DNA of 64,000 nucleotides from Diphasiastrum complanatum (GCA_029204225.1 CM055104.1:39860527-39924526), one strand, 5' to 3'. Shown: positions 1 through 34,385, numbered from the stretch's first letter. A program made the numbers and translations. The notes: generated by a model not told the origin, from the letters alone.

Positions 1-1671
1 ATTTCTGAATTTGATGTTTATATTGCATTTCCTCTCTGGATTTGCTGCTTATATCGCTTCTCTTTCCGGATGTGCTGCTTACATGGCTTTACTTTCTCGA
101 TTTTCTGCTTATTCTTTCAAGCAAGTAAGCTTTGCTTTTATCGATTTGGGGCAAGAATCGCCGATCTGCTGTTTTAAAGCTGTGAAAATCAGATTTGGCC
201 TGCGAAAAACGTTTAAAGTAAGGAAGAATTTGATGCTTGAATCTTTTCAGAAAGCTTCCCAGTTAGTTTGTTGTGTTTTGGAATAGGAAGGATTGCTGAA
301 GCAAATCTATCACAGGGGATCTAGTCTTTTCAGCTCATTGGCAGAGCATTCATTCAGTATGCCACTTGCATAAAAACCCCTCTGCAAGGTTCGTCTTTTG
401 GAGTGGATGATGGAGAGTAATCCTACGTAACATAGTAGGCATGCGAGCCCCCACTATCAAAACAGTTCTGCTCGATTGGACATTCAAGAGTATGGCTTGA
501 TCGTTTCATTTTGCGATACTATTTCGAAGCGTTGATGAAATATGTAGAGCAATCTGTAGAGTGGGAGGAAAAACTGGATCTTTGCCATGCAGGCTTTCAA
601 GGGAAAATCTTTTCTAGTTATGTAGAACATGTACTTGTTCAAGATATAGATGCTAATTAATGAATAGAAGCCTTTATTCAGATATCTGATCTGCTAATCT
701 TGTTGACTATCAATACATGTATCACACACGAAACTGAAATTAGCACATCCAGATGAAAATCTTGCACCTCATTAACTCTTAAAAAGCACATCACAATAAT
801 ATAGAGAGTTTATGCTAGATTCCACCCAACAAAGTGATGCATAAGCATGCACTGGCACACCCCTACAAGGCTCACACATCACTCCCCTCGAGCACCCCTA
901 GACCCTAACACACCCTGAGCTGAAATACAAACAGTTTTCAGTTCATGCCATTTGGCACTATCTTGACACATAGGCATGAAGCATAAAAGTTGCTAAAACC
1001 GTCAAACATGTCTGGACCAAGTGTCCCCATTCAACACAAGGCATGTGCCACTTTGATCGGTCAATTCTTTTTTTGGGAGTGAGTCTTAGCAAACTTTGTG
1101 ACACTAATACTCGTCCACTAATTAAATGCAAGCTAGTGCCCACTAACCTTGTTATATCAATTTCCAAAGACTTTAGAATCACAAAGTGCACATGACAATG
1201 TTGAATGGACACAAATTATAATTAAGCTTTTTAGTAGCCACTTCATAAGTAATAAACTAGACTTCATTTCCACTTAGCAATGAATATTGTAATCTATGAT
1301 TTATCCATGTAGCGTCATACATCATCGTCGATCAAATGAACAATGAAGGTTCAAGTGACCAAAGTCCATCACACACTAGTAAGTAGTAAGTACATTGGAT
1401 AGACATTCAAATAGAAATTTAAAAGTTACAACTTACAATGAAAAGCAAAATCAAATAACATTATAGCGAACAATCCTCAATGAATTATTTAGTTAATAGC
1501 TGGTATCAAAATTTATACGTCACATATGATATCAAATTGAGTTGAATCCGTATTCCTGTTGTCATGACTCATGAGTGATTGAGTCAACTGTCATAATAAT
1601 CTAGATGAAAAATTGACCTAGATTCTAGACTATGAACTACATCTAGAACCTCCTAGTCCTAGAGGGGGTGG
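1..1671. other. Intergenic, no gene recognised
   Basis: AT-rich sequence. The short open frames here (such as 11-286 +, hydrophobic and Ala/Ser-rich) have no recognisable domain, splice structure or homologue that I can name. No LTR, inverted repeat or tandem array is obvious. Confidence 0.5.
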
Positions 1672-2129
1672 TGTTATGTCCACGTCCTGTATATAAGATT
1701 TGGCATAATCCTAGACTCGAGATTATTGGTTACGCCTTGTTATTCTGAACTAGGCCAGTAGTGTAATTAATAACCTTGTCAGGACCCAGTCACATATATT
1801 GTGACCTGTGGAGCTATTGCATGGGTTAGGACGGCTATAGGCATGTGTAGAGGATCAATAGCAATGAAAATCGCTTTTGGGAATATTCTTGGCTTGCATG
1901 GGCACATGCACAGGAGAGGCTAAGTCAATATATCCTAGCCCTATTACCATTCTCATTGTGAGTTTTCATTGCCAGGTTACTCTCTCTATGCCTACATCCT
2001 ATTCCCTAGCATGGGGGAGATGCTATTGGAGATTGATTAGTAGCATCTGCATGGTTGGGTGGTTTGGCTCCACAATCATTTCTTTGTGTGTGTCTTGTAA
2101 GCATGATCTTGGAGGTGTTTCTCCTTACA
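1672..2129 (+). mobile_element. LTR of an LTR retrotransposon (5' LTR)
   Basis: The segment starts TGTTATGTCC and ends TTACA, so it has the canonical TG...CA ends. One base later comes a plant primer-binding site, which fixes the 3' boundary. The 5' boundary is the first TG after a G-rich stretch and is less certain. The overall plan resembles the LTR at 54675-55151, with similar short phrases around 'actaataacc' and 'ttgcatgggtt', so the two may be distant relatives. No matching 3' LTR was found in the window. The 184-residue open frame at 1877-2431 runs across the LTR border and is not treated as a gene. Confidence 0.7.
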
Positions 2130-2130
2130 G

Positions 2131-2142
2131 TGGTATCAGAGC
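2131..2142 (+). mobile_element. Primer-binding site for initiator-Met tRNA
   Basis: TGGTATCAGAGC is the standard plant LTR-retrotransposon primer-binding site, complementary to the 3' end of initiator methionine tRNA. It lies one base after the LTR end CA, where reverse transcription would start. Confidence 0.85.
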
Positions 2143-3438
2143 AAGGCCTAAGAAGATCGAAGGGATTGGAGCTATGAAGCTTTTCATCTACACTTTGGTG
2201 GAGATCAATCCGTTTTCTCATCCTGGTGGTAAACAAGCTTCCAAGTGGGTGTTCTATCAGTACTTCCACTTGCACGTTACTAAGATCCATAAGATATTAG
2301 CTTTCTCCACAGCAATATGGGCGATTGTCGATTTTAGCCAATTTATGACAGTTTTTAGGGTTTTGCTTGTCTATCTCATAACTTATGGTAGATCTGAATT
2401 TCCAGCAAGTGTACGTTCAGTTAGGGAGTGATTAAATGCTGATTTAATGATTGCATGCTGGAAATTTGCAAGATTTATGGTTCTAGTCCAAAATTGCTTG
2501 TTTTTAGGATTTTTGACTAGAAATGGGTAGTAAGAACTATTATCCAGCAAAATCAGAACATTTAATGGCTGTAGGTATGTAATTTGAGTTGCATGTGAGC
2601 GGTAAGAGGATGTATGAGGTAGAAACTCGTTTTATGTAGTGGAAAAAATTGGAACTATTGCTAAAATTGATGATTTTTGCAAGTTTTTTAATAGATTTGA
2701 TTACATATTGCTGTAAATCACCTTGTAAGCCTTGCATGAAGGTAGATCAACATCTTTTGAACCTGTCCAAGAAGTTAGAGCCGAGAATTCAGAGAATAGA
2801 GGGTGTAGGAGGCCCGAAAAGGGCTGAAAATTGCCTTTTTTCATGCTTTTTGGGGGATTTCTTGCTATAGATCCACAAGAGGATCATGCATGGAGTCAAT
2901 CCAGCCTGTTTTGTATTTGTCTTGGCCTTCTTGACAAGCTATCAGACTTGCAAATTGATTGTCGGAGGCTTGCTCTGTCTCCCGGAAGTTTGCTGCTAGA
3001 GCACCCTCCCACAAGATGAGTGCTCCCTCCTACAGAATTTTCAGCTAAGCTGGCAGGGTGACATGGCAGTCATCTCGAAAACTTGTCCTCCCTCTGTATT
3101 GTGCTTTACAGCGACCAATTTGGTGCACCGTAGCTCAAGTTATGGCCATTTAAAATTTTGACAATTTTGTGTGTAAATTTGCTGAAATCGTGAATTGTTC
3201 TAATGCATGTTTGTTTTTTCCCAACTTTAGTGTACTGTGCTTGTGGGAATTAGTTGCATGGTGATTCTATGAGGTCTATGGTTGTTTTGAGTGGTTATAC
3301 GCATGTACTCTGACGGTTCTGTCATAGACTTGTGAGAATGGCTAGTGGATTCTAAGTGACTGAATTTTACATAAAAAATTCCATAATGACATTTTGTGAT
3401 TGATATCGTGTGGTTTGCATGCCAGTCTAACATTGGAT
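2143..3438 (+). mobile_element. Probable untranslated leader of the LTR element
   Basis: The sequence follows the primer-binding site and has no gag-like open frame. It may be the 5' part of the same element whose interior reappears at 5620-6660, with the hAT-like insertions at 3.4-4.8 kb in between. That link is inferred from order and orientation only. Confidence 0.4.
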
Positions 3439-3507
3439 CATAGAACCCACGGTTCTCAGAACCGTGGGGTGAACCGTACCACGGTTCATGAATCGTGGTA
3501 CGGTTCC
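3439..3507. repeat. Dense inverted repeats, possible hAT-like element end
   Basis: It begins CATAG, the same five bases that begin the proven elements at 3704 and 4479. Interleaved palindromes of GGTTC/GAACC follow (for example ggttctcagaacc and ccgtaccacgg). The matching right end is not visible, so this is either a truncated copy or one whose other end has decayed. Confidence 0.4.
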
Positions 3508-3539
3508 TCTATTCAATTAAATAATTAATTAATTAATTA

Positions 3540-3695
3540 CCAAATTCACAGATTTCACAGATGATTTCATAGATTTCATCGGTGATACAGAGTTGACAGA
3601 TTTCACATGATGTACAGGTGGTACAGATGATTTGACAGATGTGAAATCATCTGAAATCATCACTGATTTGACAGATTTCACAGATTTCACATGAT
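3540..3695. repeat. Degenerate minisatellite, left part
   Basis: Irregular repeats of a 9-12-base word related to acagatttcacagat and gatttgacagat. The same array resumes at 4722 after two short transposons, so the original array was split by them. Confidence 0.7.
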
Positions 3696-3703
3696 GTACA
3701 AAT

Positions 3704-4462
3704 CATAGTTGCAGCGAATCGCGATTCGCTGGGTTTGCGATTCGCGGGTCACGATTCTGCGAATCACGATTCGCGACCCAGAATCGAAAAAAAAATTTTT
3801 TTTTTTTTTTTTTGGAAAAATAGCTTATTGTTGAAATTTTTTTAGGGGATCAATGGTCAAACCAGCGTTTTGCCTCTCAGAAGTGCAGTAGATGAGGCAC
3901 AAATAGATCTTATTTTCAGTAGCTATCCGGTTGTCATTTGCTCTGGTTTTCAGTAAATGTTAATGCTACAGTTTGGACTATCAACTGTATGGATGATGAT
4001 CACTTTTGCAATTGGTTCACTGGAGATGTGAGTGCAATGTACATACAGTTGGGGGCATAAATATTGGGCCCTTCTCGGCGCGCATTTGGACCCCATTTTT
4101 ATCTACAGGGGGGCGGTGGCATTTTTATCTACAGTGTCTATATAGCAAGAAGCTCTAGGGGGTTCGGGGGACAGTAGCCCCCCGGGAATCGGTAGACCCC
4201 GGCCCCGACGGTAAGGCCTCTTCATGATTTGGCCTTCCAACTCCCCGAGTGAAAACACACTTTTTGGTGTTTCGCACCCGAAACAGTCGGCAAACTACAC
4301 AATCATAGTCCCCTCGATCAGAGCTTTCATCTGATACTCATATTGCCTAAAAAAATTTCAAAAAAAAAAAAAAAATCGATTCTACACAATTTTGAGAAAA
4401 TCCCGAATCGCGAATCGGAATCGCAATTCTGATCGCGATTCGGGAATCTTGCTGCAACTATG
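3704..4462. mobile_element. Non-autonomous hAT-like transposon (759 bp)
   Basis: The ends are a perfect 12-bp inverted repeat, CATAGTTGCAGC and GCTGCAACTATG. An exact 8-bp direct repeat GTACAAAT flanks it at 3696-3703 and 4463-4470. An 8-bp target duplication is the hallmark of the hAT superfamily. Just inside both ends are multiple copies of a palindrome built on gaatcgcgattc. The interior contains a poly-T/poly-A stretch and an 'agctttcatctgata' block shared with the elements at 20.1 kb and 41.1 kb. There is no transposase open frame, so it would depend on an autonomous relative. Confidence 0.88.
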
Positions 4463-4478
4463 GTACAAATGATTTGAC

Positions 4479-4713
4479 CATAGGTCCCGCGGATCCCGGT
4501 CCCGCGGGACCATATATGGTACCGCGGATCCCGGTACCGCGGGACCATATATGGTCCCGCGGTACCATATCGGTCGGCGGTACCAAAAAAAAAAAAAAAT
4601 TATTTTTTTGCGAAAATAACACAGGAAATTTTTATTTTTGTATTATGGTACCGCGGATCCCAGGGCGGTACTATACCGGCGGTACCATACCAGCGGTACC
4701 ACGAGGTACTATG
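4479..4713. mobile_element. Small palindrome-rich hAT-like element (235 bp)
   Basis: It begins CATAGGTCCCGCGG and ends CGAGGTACTATG, with inverted CATAG tips. The 8-bp sequence GATTTGAC flanks it at 4471-4478 and 4714-4721. Most of its length is made of GGTACC, CCGCGG and gggaccatatatggtccc palindromes. GATTTGAC also occurs in the surrounding minisatellite, so the duplication could be coincidental. The matching tips and palindromic interior still favour a short transposon. It sits only 16 bases from the end of its neighbour. Confidence 0.7.
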
Positions 4714-4721
4714 GATTTGAC

Positions 4722-4823
4722 AGATGATTTGATTCATTTGACAGATGATACAGATGATTTCGCAGATGATTGACAGATTTCACAGATGATTTCATAGAAT
4801 TCATAGATTTCACAGATTTTTTT
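4722..4823. repeat. Degenerate minisatellite, right part
   Basis: Continuation of the cagatgattt/gatttcacag word array interrupted by the two transposons to the left. Confidence 0.65.
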
Positions 4824-5619
4824 GGCCCTTTTTCTGCATATTTTTGGGTTATTTTTGGGGGGGGAACTAAAAATTAAATTAGTTAATTAATCGTCAGATA
4901 ATATGAAATGGCCAGACACAATGAATGTTGGACTTTAAATGCTCTTGGATCAGTAGGGATTTGAAACTTATCAATAACTTGGAAGGGTTATTAATGTGAT
5001 GTTGAACCATGTTGATCCTTCTACTTAGATCGCAAAGTCATGTGTGTATTTGGTATATCCATTTGAAAGACATGCCAGTCATCCAAATAAATGGATTCTC
5101 CAGTTTTTGGTAGTGAAGGATATTTTCCTATAGGAATTATAGGGCAGCTAGATGGATTAGTGGATCTCTAGAAAAGTCAAATTAAGGGGTTAAGGATCTT
5201 TTTGGAGGGAAAGCTGGTGGTATGTGACATCAGTAATTCCAAAGGGGAGGTTCTAGGACCATAAGGATCTGATTGACAATGGTAGGCTTCGATAATTATT
5301 GGATGTCGATCTAAAACCATTGGTCAAAATTTATGGGGTTTTTTGTGAAATTCTGAGGTTTGATCCAGATCCCAAGTGGGTATCTCACCATTTACAAAAT
5401 CGGAAACCCTTAAACCTATTTCTTGCTTTCTTAATTAAACCTTTACTTCTTAATAATTTCTCGAATACTAGACATCAGGTTGATTTCATATGATTCTTTC
5501 TAGTATGAAGTATTTTATATCATGTGAATTACTACTTGTATGAATAGGTCTTGGAATTTAAGTAAATTCCAAGGTGATTGTGATTCAATTTCTTGAACCA
5601 AGGTTGTCTCTTATGCATA
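4824..5619. other. Non-coding, nothing recognised
   Basis: No convincing coding frame. It may be the outer interior of the non-coding LTR element seen from 5620, but I could not align it by eye to the copy at 55-58 kb. Confidence 0.4.
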
Positions 5620-6660
5620 GATGGATTTGAAATAGATGATGGTTAATGTCACTCGGGTTGAAAATATTTGAAGGAATCTTGGTTGTAATAGAGTGAATCT
5701 TTTTGTGGCACTTATTATTGACTTTTTATGGATTTAAACATTTTCATGTATCATCTCTCAGACTAACTTTTATAAGAAAATTGGTAATTTCTTTAAAAGG
5801 AGGGGTGAAGTGATGGGTAAAAGTCTTATCAAAAAATCTATCAGTTGCGTAGTTTTCAATTGAGAACCAGTTGTTGTATAAAAATGTGATTTTCTGAAAG
5901 TATTTTCGGACAAATCCAAAGTAAGAAACAAAATTGGAACTATTCGAATAAGAGAAATTTTCTAGGGATTGTGTGGAACAATATGGAACTAGAGGTGGTT
6001 TGAAATCTGAATAATTATTTATAAGAAGTAAAGAGAAAGGTCAAAAGTTACTAATTTCATTTTGGTTGGAATAGGAGTTAGTTTGATCGGAATACTGGGT
6101 TTGGAATGTCTGTATTAGATCAACCTAATCTTAGTTGGAATACTAGGATCAGGGAGGGGTTGACCGTGTGGAAGAAATTATGTTGTAAGAGGTAAGTTGG
6201 GTTGGAAAACTCATGAGAGTGGATATGTTCTTCGTCTCAGAGATTTCCCAGATATGTTATTTACTCATGAGAAATTCTTTGGTAGCTGAGTTACAAGATT
6301 CTCAATGAGTTTTGTGAGTAACATATGCGGATTTTGGAGGAATTTGCCAGATAATGATATGTGTTTATGTACTGGGTCATAGTGAGATTATTCTCATATG
6401 TGCACGATTAATCTTGTATGGATCTACTATGTATTTCTGGTTACTGGGTTTATTTGGTGCACTTAAACTAGTCGGTAAACATAGACAACTATTGTTTGGA
6501 ACAGATACTTGCAGAGTTGAAATGATTTGGATAAGAATCTAAATGTGGTGGTATACTAGTATAATTGAGATCTGCACCAAGACATTTGAGATTACTAAAT
6601 CATTGGCAATTAACTTGAGTAGTTGGGTTACTCCTGGATGAAGTTAATTGGTAAATTAAT
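5620..6660 (+). mobile_element. Interior block of a non-coding LTR element (LARD-like)
   Basis: This block is clearly homologous to 56000-56800, inside the LTR-bounded element at 54675-58500. Shared landmarks in the same order are gagtgaatc, cacttattattgac, a polypurine run ending ggaggggtgaagtgatg, gtaacatatgcggatttt, tactgggtcatagtgagatt, ggatctactatgtatt and atctgcacc-agacatttgag. It has no gag or pol frame. A short frame (6354-6542) shares a peptide patch with 56524-56709, but the nucleotide match extends well outside that frame. Confidence 0.75.
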
Positions 6661-8209
6661 AGGTATTAGGCTATAGCTAATACCTATTCTCCTCTCCTAA
6701 ACTACTCATGTACTTCCTCCTATTTCTCTCTCCTTGCCCTTGTCCTATTTCTCTCTCCTATGATCTACCTACTAGCACCTATCTATGTTCTAAAATCTAG
6801 ATTCTAAATCCTACTATTCTATGATGTATCTAGATTCTACACACCTTGTTCAATGCCCAGATCTCTCTCCTAATACCTATAATTTATTATCTATCCCAGG
6901 AATGACAAAGGGTCCATAGTTCCCTAGGTCACAATACCCTAGATCATGTGATAGGAAAGACCTGACTAGATTGGTCAAGTTGCTCTAGAATTTGGTGCAA
7001 TACTACATGAACACTCTTACAACCTTGAGAGGAGCACAAGCCTTGTTCGCTACTCTGGAATGAACCAGTGGTTGTGCCTCAACTATGCATGTATAAGTTC
7101 TCCAATAAGTTATGAGCTGGGTAGGACCTCCTTTCCTTTTTTTGTGGTCACGAGTTTGACTCCAATTCTTTGCACAAATCAAAACATACAAGAAAGGAAA
7201 ACCTATGCATGTATGTGGGTCATAACAATGATATGTACCTGACTCAACAACAATAGCGAGAAGAGTAACAATAGGAACATGATGTATTTCATATGGCAAA
7301 TCATTGTGATGATGTGGCTTATTAGCAATGAGGGGATAATATGTGCTTCATGTTATACATCCTCTATTGCTAGTGTTGCTGCTTGGAATATGCCTATAAA
7401 CTAGGTAAGTTCTTTGACTAAGTGGCCTTGGTTTGTGTCTCATCTGCACATTCTTGATTTTGTGACTTGTTGAGCTATGGTTTTATGTACCTCAAATGTC
7501 TTCATAAGAGTTTATATGGTTTTGTCTATTGCAATTTGTAGACATGATGTGTGAAGCTTATTGAATTTAAAATTGATAATTACTTTCTTATCTCATGGCT
7601 CATGCTTATTAAGAAAAAGAAACGAAAATATACGGGTGGCTGTACTAGATGCTATTAGAGTCCTTCATACAAACTAGCTTTGAATTGGATAAATATTCTT
7701 TGATTTTCTAAGTTTTAGTTGATATGAAATGTCAATAGGCCTATATTGACGAATTGATGAGTTAAGGGTATTCAAATTCATTTGTTTCAACAATGTAAAG
7801 TTCATTGTGAATATCTCTTAGAGTCTTGCACTTCGATCTCCTTTGATATGGCATGTCTATTATTTTTGAAGTTTTACAAGTTGCTACTTAGGCATGCGTT
7901 ACACTATGGTACATAATTTGCATGTTTGAAATTCATTTCCTATTTATCATGCTTAGGATACAACAATGCTTCAAGGCCTTCAAAGAACTTTGCAATATTG
8001 ATTATTTTTAACATTATCCTTACAAACTCCTATTTATGGACACTATTTGTTTAATGATTCCTTGTGGTAACTTCTAGTGTATTTTTGAAGTGGTCCTTCA
8101 ATTTTAGGGTTAATTTGAGGACTTGAGATGGGTTTGTAGTGAAAGTAGGGAAGTAAGTTTTCGTATGAAGTAAAAGTCTGATTCATAAAAGAATTTTCTA
8201 GGTTTCCAC
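6661..8209. other. Intergenic, upstream of PIP
   Basis: CT-rich and AT-rich sequence without a recognised gene or repeat. It should contain the promoter and 5' UTR of PIP, but I see no convincing TATA box or start site. A 98-residue open frame on the - strand (7003-7299) has no recognisable domain. Confidence 0.5.
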
Positions 8210-29737
<21,528 letters not shown>

Positions 29738-32238
29738 CAACTGGCATGAGGTCGTTGAGCTTCACATCTTATTAGATCATACCACTAGGAGGCAGGTGCT
29801 TCGAAAAAGCTAATAGCGATAATCGCTAAAAATTGTTAGACTTGTATTGGGAATCACAGTTTCGCAGTTGTGGTTTCAAAATGTGAAACACATGTGAGAC
29901 CATCTTGTATGCACTTACTATGTGATTGTTTTCGCGTGAGTTTTTTAAATGCTTGGAAAAGATGATATTTTAAGGCAGCGTTGTCATTGCAATGTCGAGT
30001 AAAGATGCAATGCTTCTTAGAGATGAGATTTTTTGGGGATTCTAAACAGAAATCAGACATGAAGCTGCAGATTTGGATATGTTTACAAAGGAGAATCTAT
30101 TAAAATTTGAAAGTGATGATATCTTATATTTTATTTTACTTCTGTGAATCAGGATCTTTTGGTTCAATCCTACAATTTGGGGATCGATTGATATTGACCT
30201 CTACCATCAATCTTTGGCAAGAAAAAGTGCAGCTCACATGTGACTAATATGAATGATTCATTTTTGCACTTCTTGAAGGCCTACTTGTGTACACTTCACT
30301 TCACACTTCAGCATTTTCTCTAAAATTATCCTAACATCTGGCTATTGTTACAATTGAAGCTGCAATCTATTTTTTGGGGTTTTGCTTGTGTTCTGTTCAA
30401 CAGGTAAAGATTTAGTTTATTATGACAGTGATGTAAATACTTAATGGAACGAGTACAACAATCAAGTAGAAGCATAGACATACAGAATTGAGGCAGTTAG
30501 TGACTGCAACATGAAGCTTGCCATGACTAGAATGATGGGCAGAAATTTGAAAAGATTGGCCTCTCAGCTAGTAATAGAAGGTCGAGAGCCAAGGTTGATG
30601 CTCGGATAGTCTTTCAAATAAGTTCTCAAGTGTAGCTACAATAAGAGTGCTCAGGTCAAATTTTTATGAAGTTCCTTATTAACTGTTTTTGAAGGCTCAC
30701 TATCTAGTGCAATTATCCTAGAGTACCGAAGTGGTTTGTCAATACTAAATTGGCTTCTTCATTCCAATCATATAGATTTCTTAGGTTGAGGATAGACATG
30801 ATGAGAGATTTGAAGATATTTGGTCCTTTACAGTTAAAATCACACAAAGAGCATATGTTAAAGACAAGTTATTAGACTACCAAGGAGACTATTAGTGTGA
30901 ATGTGAGTACCGAGGAGCAACATCCAAGGTTGAAGGTTCAAAGTCAAATGTTGTAATATTATGAATAAAAGAGTGCGAGGGTGATGGTGTGATCTTAGAG
31001 TACGAAATCAACCCAAACTAGAGAGAGCAATACATTAAGCAATTTAGTGTTCCTATTCTAGATGAATCTAGACGAACAAAAAATGTCTTATTCCTATTTT
31101 GAATCATCAAAATTTGAAAAAATAAATTCTAAATTTTTAATGTTGTTAGATCTTTGCTATATTTCAACAACCAAGGAGATGTCAATTGTAAACTAAAACA
31201 ATTTTTTGAATAATTTTAAATATCAGATGTTAAACAAGTTCAATTTAGTAATGCAGATATATAAAACTTGATGATAAACTAGTTTCATTGAATACTTTTT
31301 TTCTTTCATAAAACTAAAAGGCCATGCTCTACAAGTAATATTTATAAGCTTGATAACATTATAGTTCATAGCAAAAATTGTTGGATTTTTTTTATACGTT
31401 ATTAATTAATCAAAATTTGTATGAAATTATTTTTTAGATCATGGTGAAATTTTTTTCATAGCTATTGTTTTCCTTATAATTTTTGTATTTAATGAGAATA
31501 TGGAACAAAATTTGAAGTGACAATTTCAAATATGTATTATGAAATAATTCATCGAACTTAATAGAAATACCAAAAAAATCACAAAATAAAATGAGATGAT
31601 TTTTTTTTTAAAAATTATAAGGTAATTATTAAAAATATCTCTTCTTTCATGACAATATATAGTCACATAGGTATGAGCTCAAAATCAGATAATTTTTCAA
31701 ATATGTACTTTTCTCTCAACATCTTAATAAGATTTACATCATTGATTAACACCAATACATGTATGTAAAACATAATACAGCCATAAATTTAAAGGAGCCT
31801 TGGTCAAATTGAAAGTGAGAGCTAAAAATATATCATGCTGAAAAATCATCTCATTTTTAGCTTTCCAAAGAGTAATTTACATGATTTTTTATTTTTTTAT
31901 TTTTCTACAGCTATTTAAAAAATAATCATCTCAATGCTATGTTGTTGATCAAAATAATAATCGACTGAAAAAAATAAAATATCTCCAATAGTTGGCATGA
32001 GGACTCTTCCAATACGTTGATAGACAATGTTGTCGTGTACGGATATTTAATTGAGCCAAAGTTGCATAGAGGAAATTGGAAAAAAATTTCATTAAAAAGT
32101 TTCGACTTTATTAGAATAACGTGTTTTACTTCTATGAATATTTTTTTCCAAATTATATACGTATGTGCTCTATTTCATTTTTTCATTAGTTTTTGTCATT
32201 GCGTCGAAAGGGTGTTGTTGGCTAATGTATTGTTCTTG
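29738..32238. other. PIP 3' flank and AT-rich spacer
   Basis: The first few hundred bases must contain the PIP 3' UTR, but I see no clear polyadenylation signal. From about 31080 to 32230 the sequence is very AT-rich, with no gene or element boundary I can support. Confidence 0.5.
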
Positions 32239-32834
32239 CTATGAGACATGCACATCAGTGGAATTTTCCTTGCACATGGCTTCCATGGACTTGGGATTGA
32301 TGTGACCAAGCCTCTTGTGCCACAAATCAAATGTGGTCATGCTCCTCTCCTCGGCTACCATCACAAATTGGTTGAGATCTACAAAAGCATCAAGCTTAAA
32401 CCCACTTTTCTTGATGTTGCATACATTAGTAGAGAACTTCACCATGATCTAAAAGTTGACCAACACTAAGCAAATTCTTAGTGATGCTAGGAATGAAGAG
32501 AACACTCTTGAGATCCTAAGCATAAGGGAATGGATCCCACACCTTCAACTTTACATTCATGATCATTTGTTGTAAAAATGGACTTCATAGGTCCTACATA
32601 AGGTGTGAGTTGAGAAAAATACTCCCTTCTACCCGACATGTGGGAGCTAGCCCCACTATCTATCCACCAAGGATCTTCATCTTTGACATTTGATGATGAA
32701 AAAGTTGACATCATGAGTGAGTCCTTATGAGAACTCTCTTCCTCCTCTTGTCCCATGTCAGCTTGACCTTGAGCTTGCTTCTTCTTGAAGCATTCCGATA
32801 GTGCCACATCTTGCTACAATAGTAGCACTTGATC

Positions 32835-33599
32835 TTAGATTTGTCTTTCTTGGGCTTTTGACTTGTGATGATGATGATGTAGATCCTCCTTGATCTCCAT
32901 CCTTTGCTTGCTCCTTTTTGAATGCTCCTCCCTTGCTCTTTGCTTTGCCTTTTCTCTTGAAAAATAAGGCTTTGTCATCACCATCATTGATGGAGAGCTC
33001 TCCATCCTTGATTTGATATGAGCTTTCCTACTCTCCTCGGCCATCAACACACTTTGAAGGTCTTCAAGTGTAGGCAAGTTTCCCATGATGGCATAGTTTT
33101 GGACAAGGTTAGTAAAATTACTACATAAGTCATTCAAAACTATTTGCACAAGCTCACTCTCTTTGATAGGTTCACCAACATAAGCAAGCTCTTTGTTCAA
33201 ATCTTTTAGTCTCAAAACAAATTGATGTCCACTCTCACTCTTCCCTTGGAAGCATTGAAGAACTTGGTTCTTGAGGGAAAGTAATCTTGAGGTATTCTTG
33301 AACTCATAGATCTTTTGAAGAGTCTCCCAAGCCTCTTGGGTTGAGATACATGCTCCTACTTCTTTGAGCAAATCATTTGCAACATTCATTTTAATACAAT
33401 GGAGGGCAATCTTGCACCTTCTCTTGTATTTAGTTGCTTCTTGTGGATGGATTGGCTCATCTTCCTCTCCATTCACAATGTCCATCAAATTTTGCATGAT
33501 AAGGATGGATTCCATTCTTAACTTCCAGATTGAATAATTTGAAGAGTTCAATCTATCACTAGAATCCAAAAGATAGGCACTTATGGATGCCATCTTCAA
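32835..33599 (-). CDS. Copia gag-type polyprotein fragment (UBN2 domain)
   Basis: A 254-residue uninterrupted frame. The N-terminus LLDSSDRLNSSNYSIWKLRM and the core AWETLQKIYEF...LLSLKNQVLQ are typical of plant Copia gag (UBN2 family), which would form the particle core in the cytoplasm. A Lys/Arg-rich tail leads toward the zinc knuckle, which is in another frame. Downstream frames are broken, so this is a surviving open frame in a dead element rather than a host gene. Confidence 0.8.
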   Translation of the reverse strand: MKMASISAYLLDSSDRLNSSNYSIWKLRMESILIMQNLMDIVNGEEDEPIHPQEATKYKRRCKIALHCIKMNVANDLLKEVGACISTQEAWETLQKIYEFKNTSRLLSLKNQVLQCFQGKSESGHQFVLRLKDLNKELAYVGEPIKESELVQIVLNDLCSNFTNLVQNYAIMGNLPTLEDLQSVLMAEESRKAHIKSRMESSPSMMVMTKPYFSREKAKQRAREEHSKRSKQRMEIKEDLHHHHHKSKAQERQI

Positions 33600-34385
33600 T
33601 GATAGGGAGATAGATTCAATGAAACAAGATAGATTGTATAAGATATGATTACAAGTAGCTATCCCACTCTCTTTGGGACTTGAGATGAATCACTCTTTGA
33701 TTTATCAACAAGATCTAAGATGATCTTGAGCTTGATCAATCTTCAAGATCCAAACCTAGCTCAATTTACTATAGATTTGATCAAAACTAGTCTCCTCCTT
33801 GATCTCAACTTCACAAGAAGGGTGAATCCACCTATACTGAACCAAAAGCACTTTAGAGCACACAAATGTCTCACAAATAAATCCCTCTAAATTTAGGTTG
33901 AATCACATTGACATATTCAATCACAAACCTATTCAAAATCGAGTAGAAAAGAAACACAATTTTCACTAGTTTTGCATTTCTAGATGAAAAAAACATCAAA
34001 ACACTTGGTCTGAACCTAAAAGGTGTATTTTAGGACCTTAAGAAGCCTAAGAATGACCTAATTAAGCTCTCAAATGGCTGATCCAAATTCCTAAAGAGTG
34101 GTGGCATTCAAATCCTTATGAAAATCTCTACTAGGAGACATGTACTCCAAGATTCAACTCATAAAAACTTTCTAATTTGGTTTGGTTGAATGGAAATGGA
34201 TCAATCTCGGTTCCTGCAGTTATAACTCAACAAAACAAGTTCCCTTTGATCTATTCTCACTCAAATGAAACCAAATTTGGAGGTACAATCACTAGATTAG
34301 CAACTAGAAGCAAGGACAAAGCCAATACTACTCAAATCTAGGATCTAAGCTTGAGAAAATCAAATCTAAAGCTCACTTTGATTAG

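Noticed and set aside
1877-2431. 184-residue open frame
   Set aside because: It overlaps the LTR, the primer-binding site and the leader of a retroelement. No domain or codon bias supports it.
7003-7299. 98-residue open frame on the - strand
   Set aside because: No known domain, no splice context and no neighbouring fragments of the same kind.
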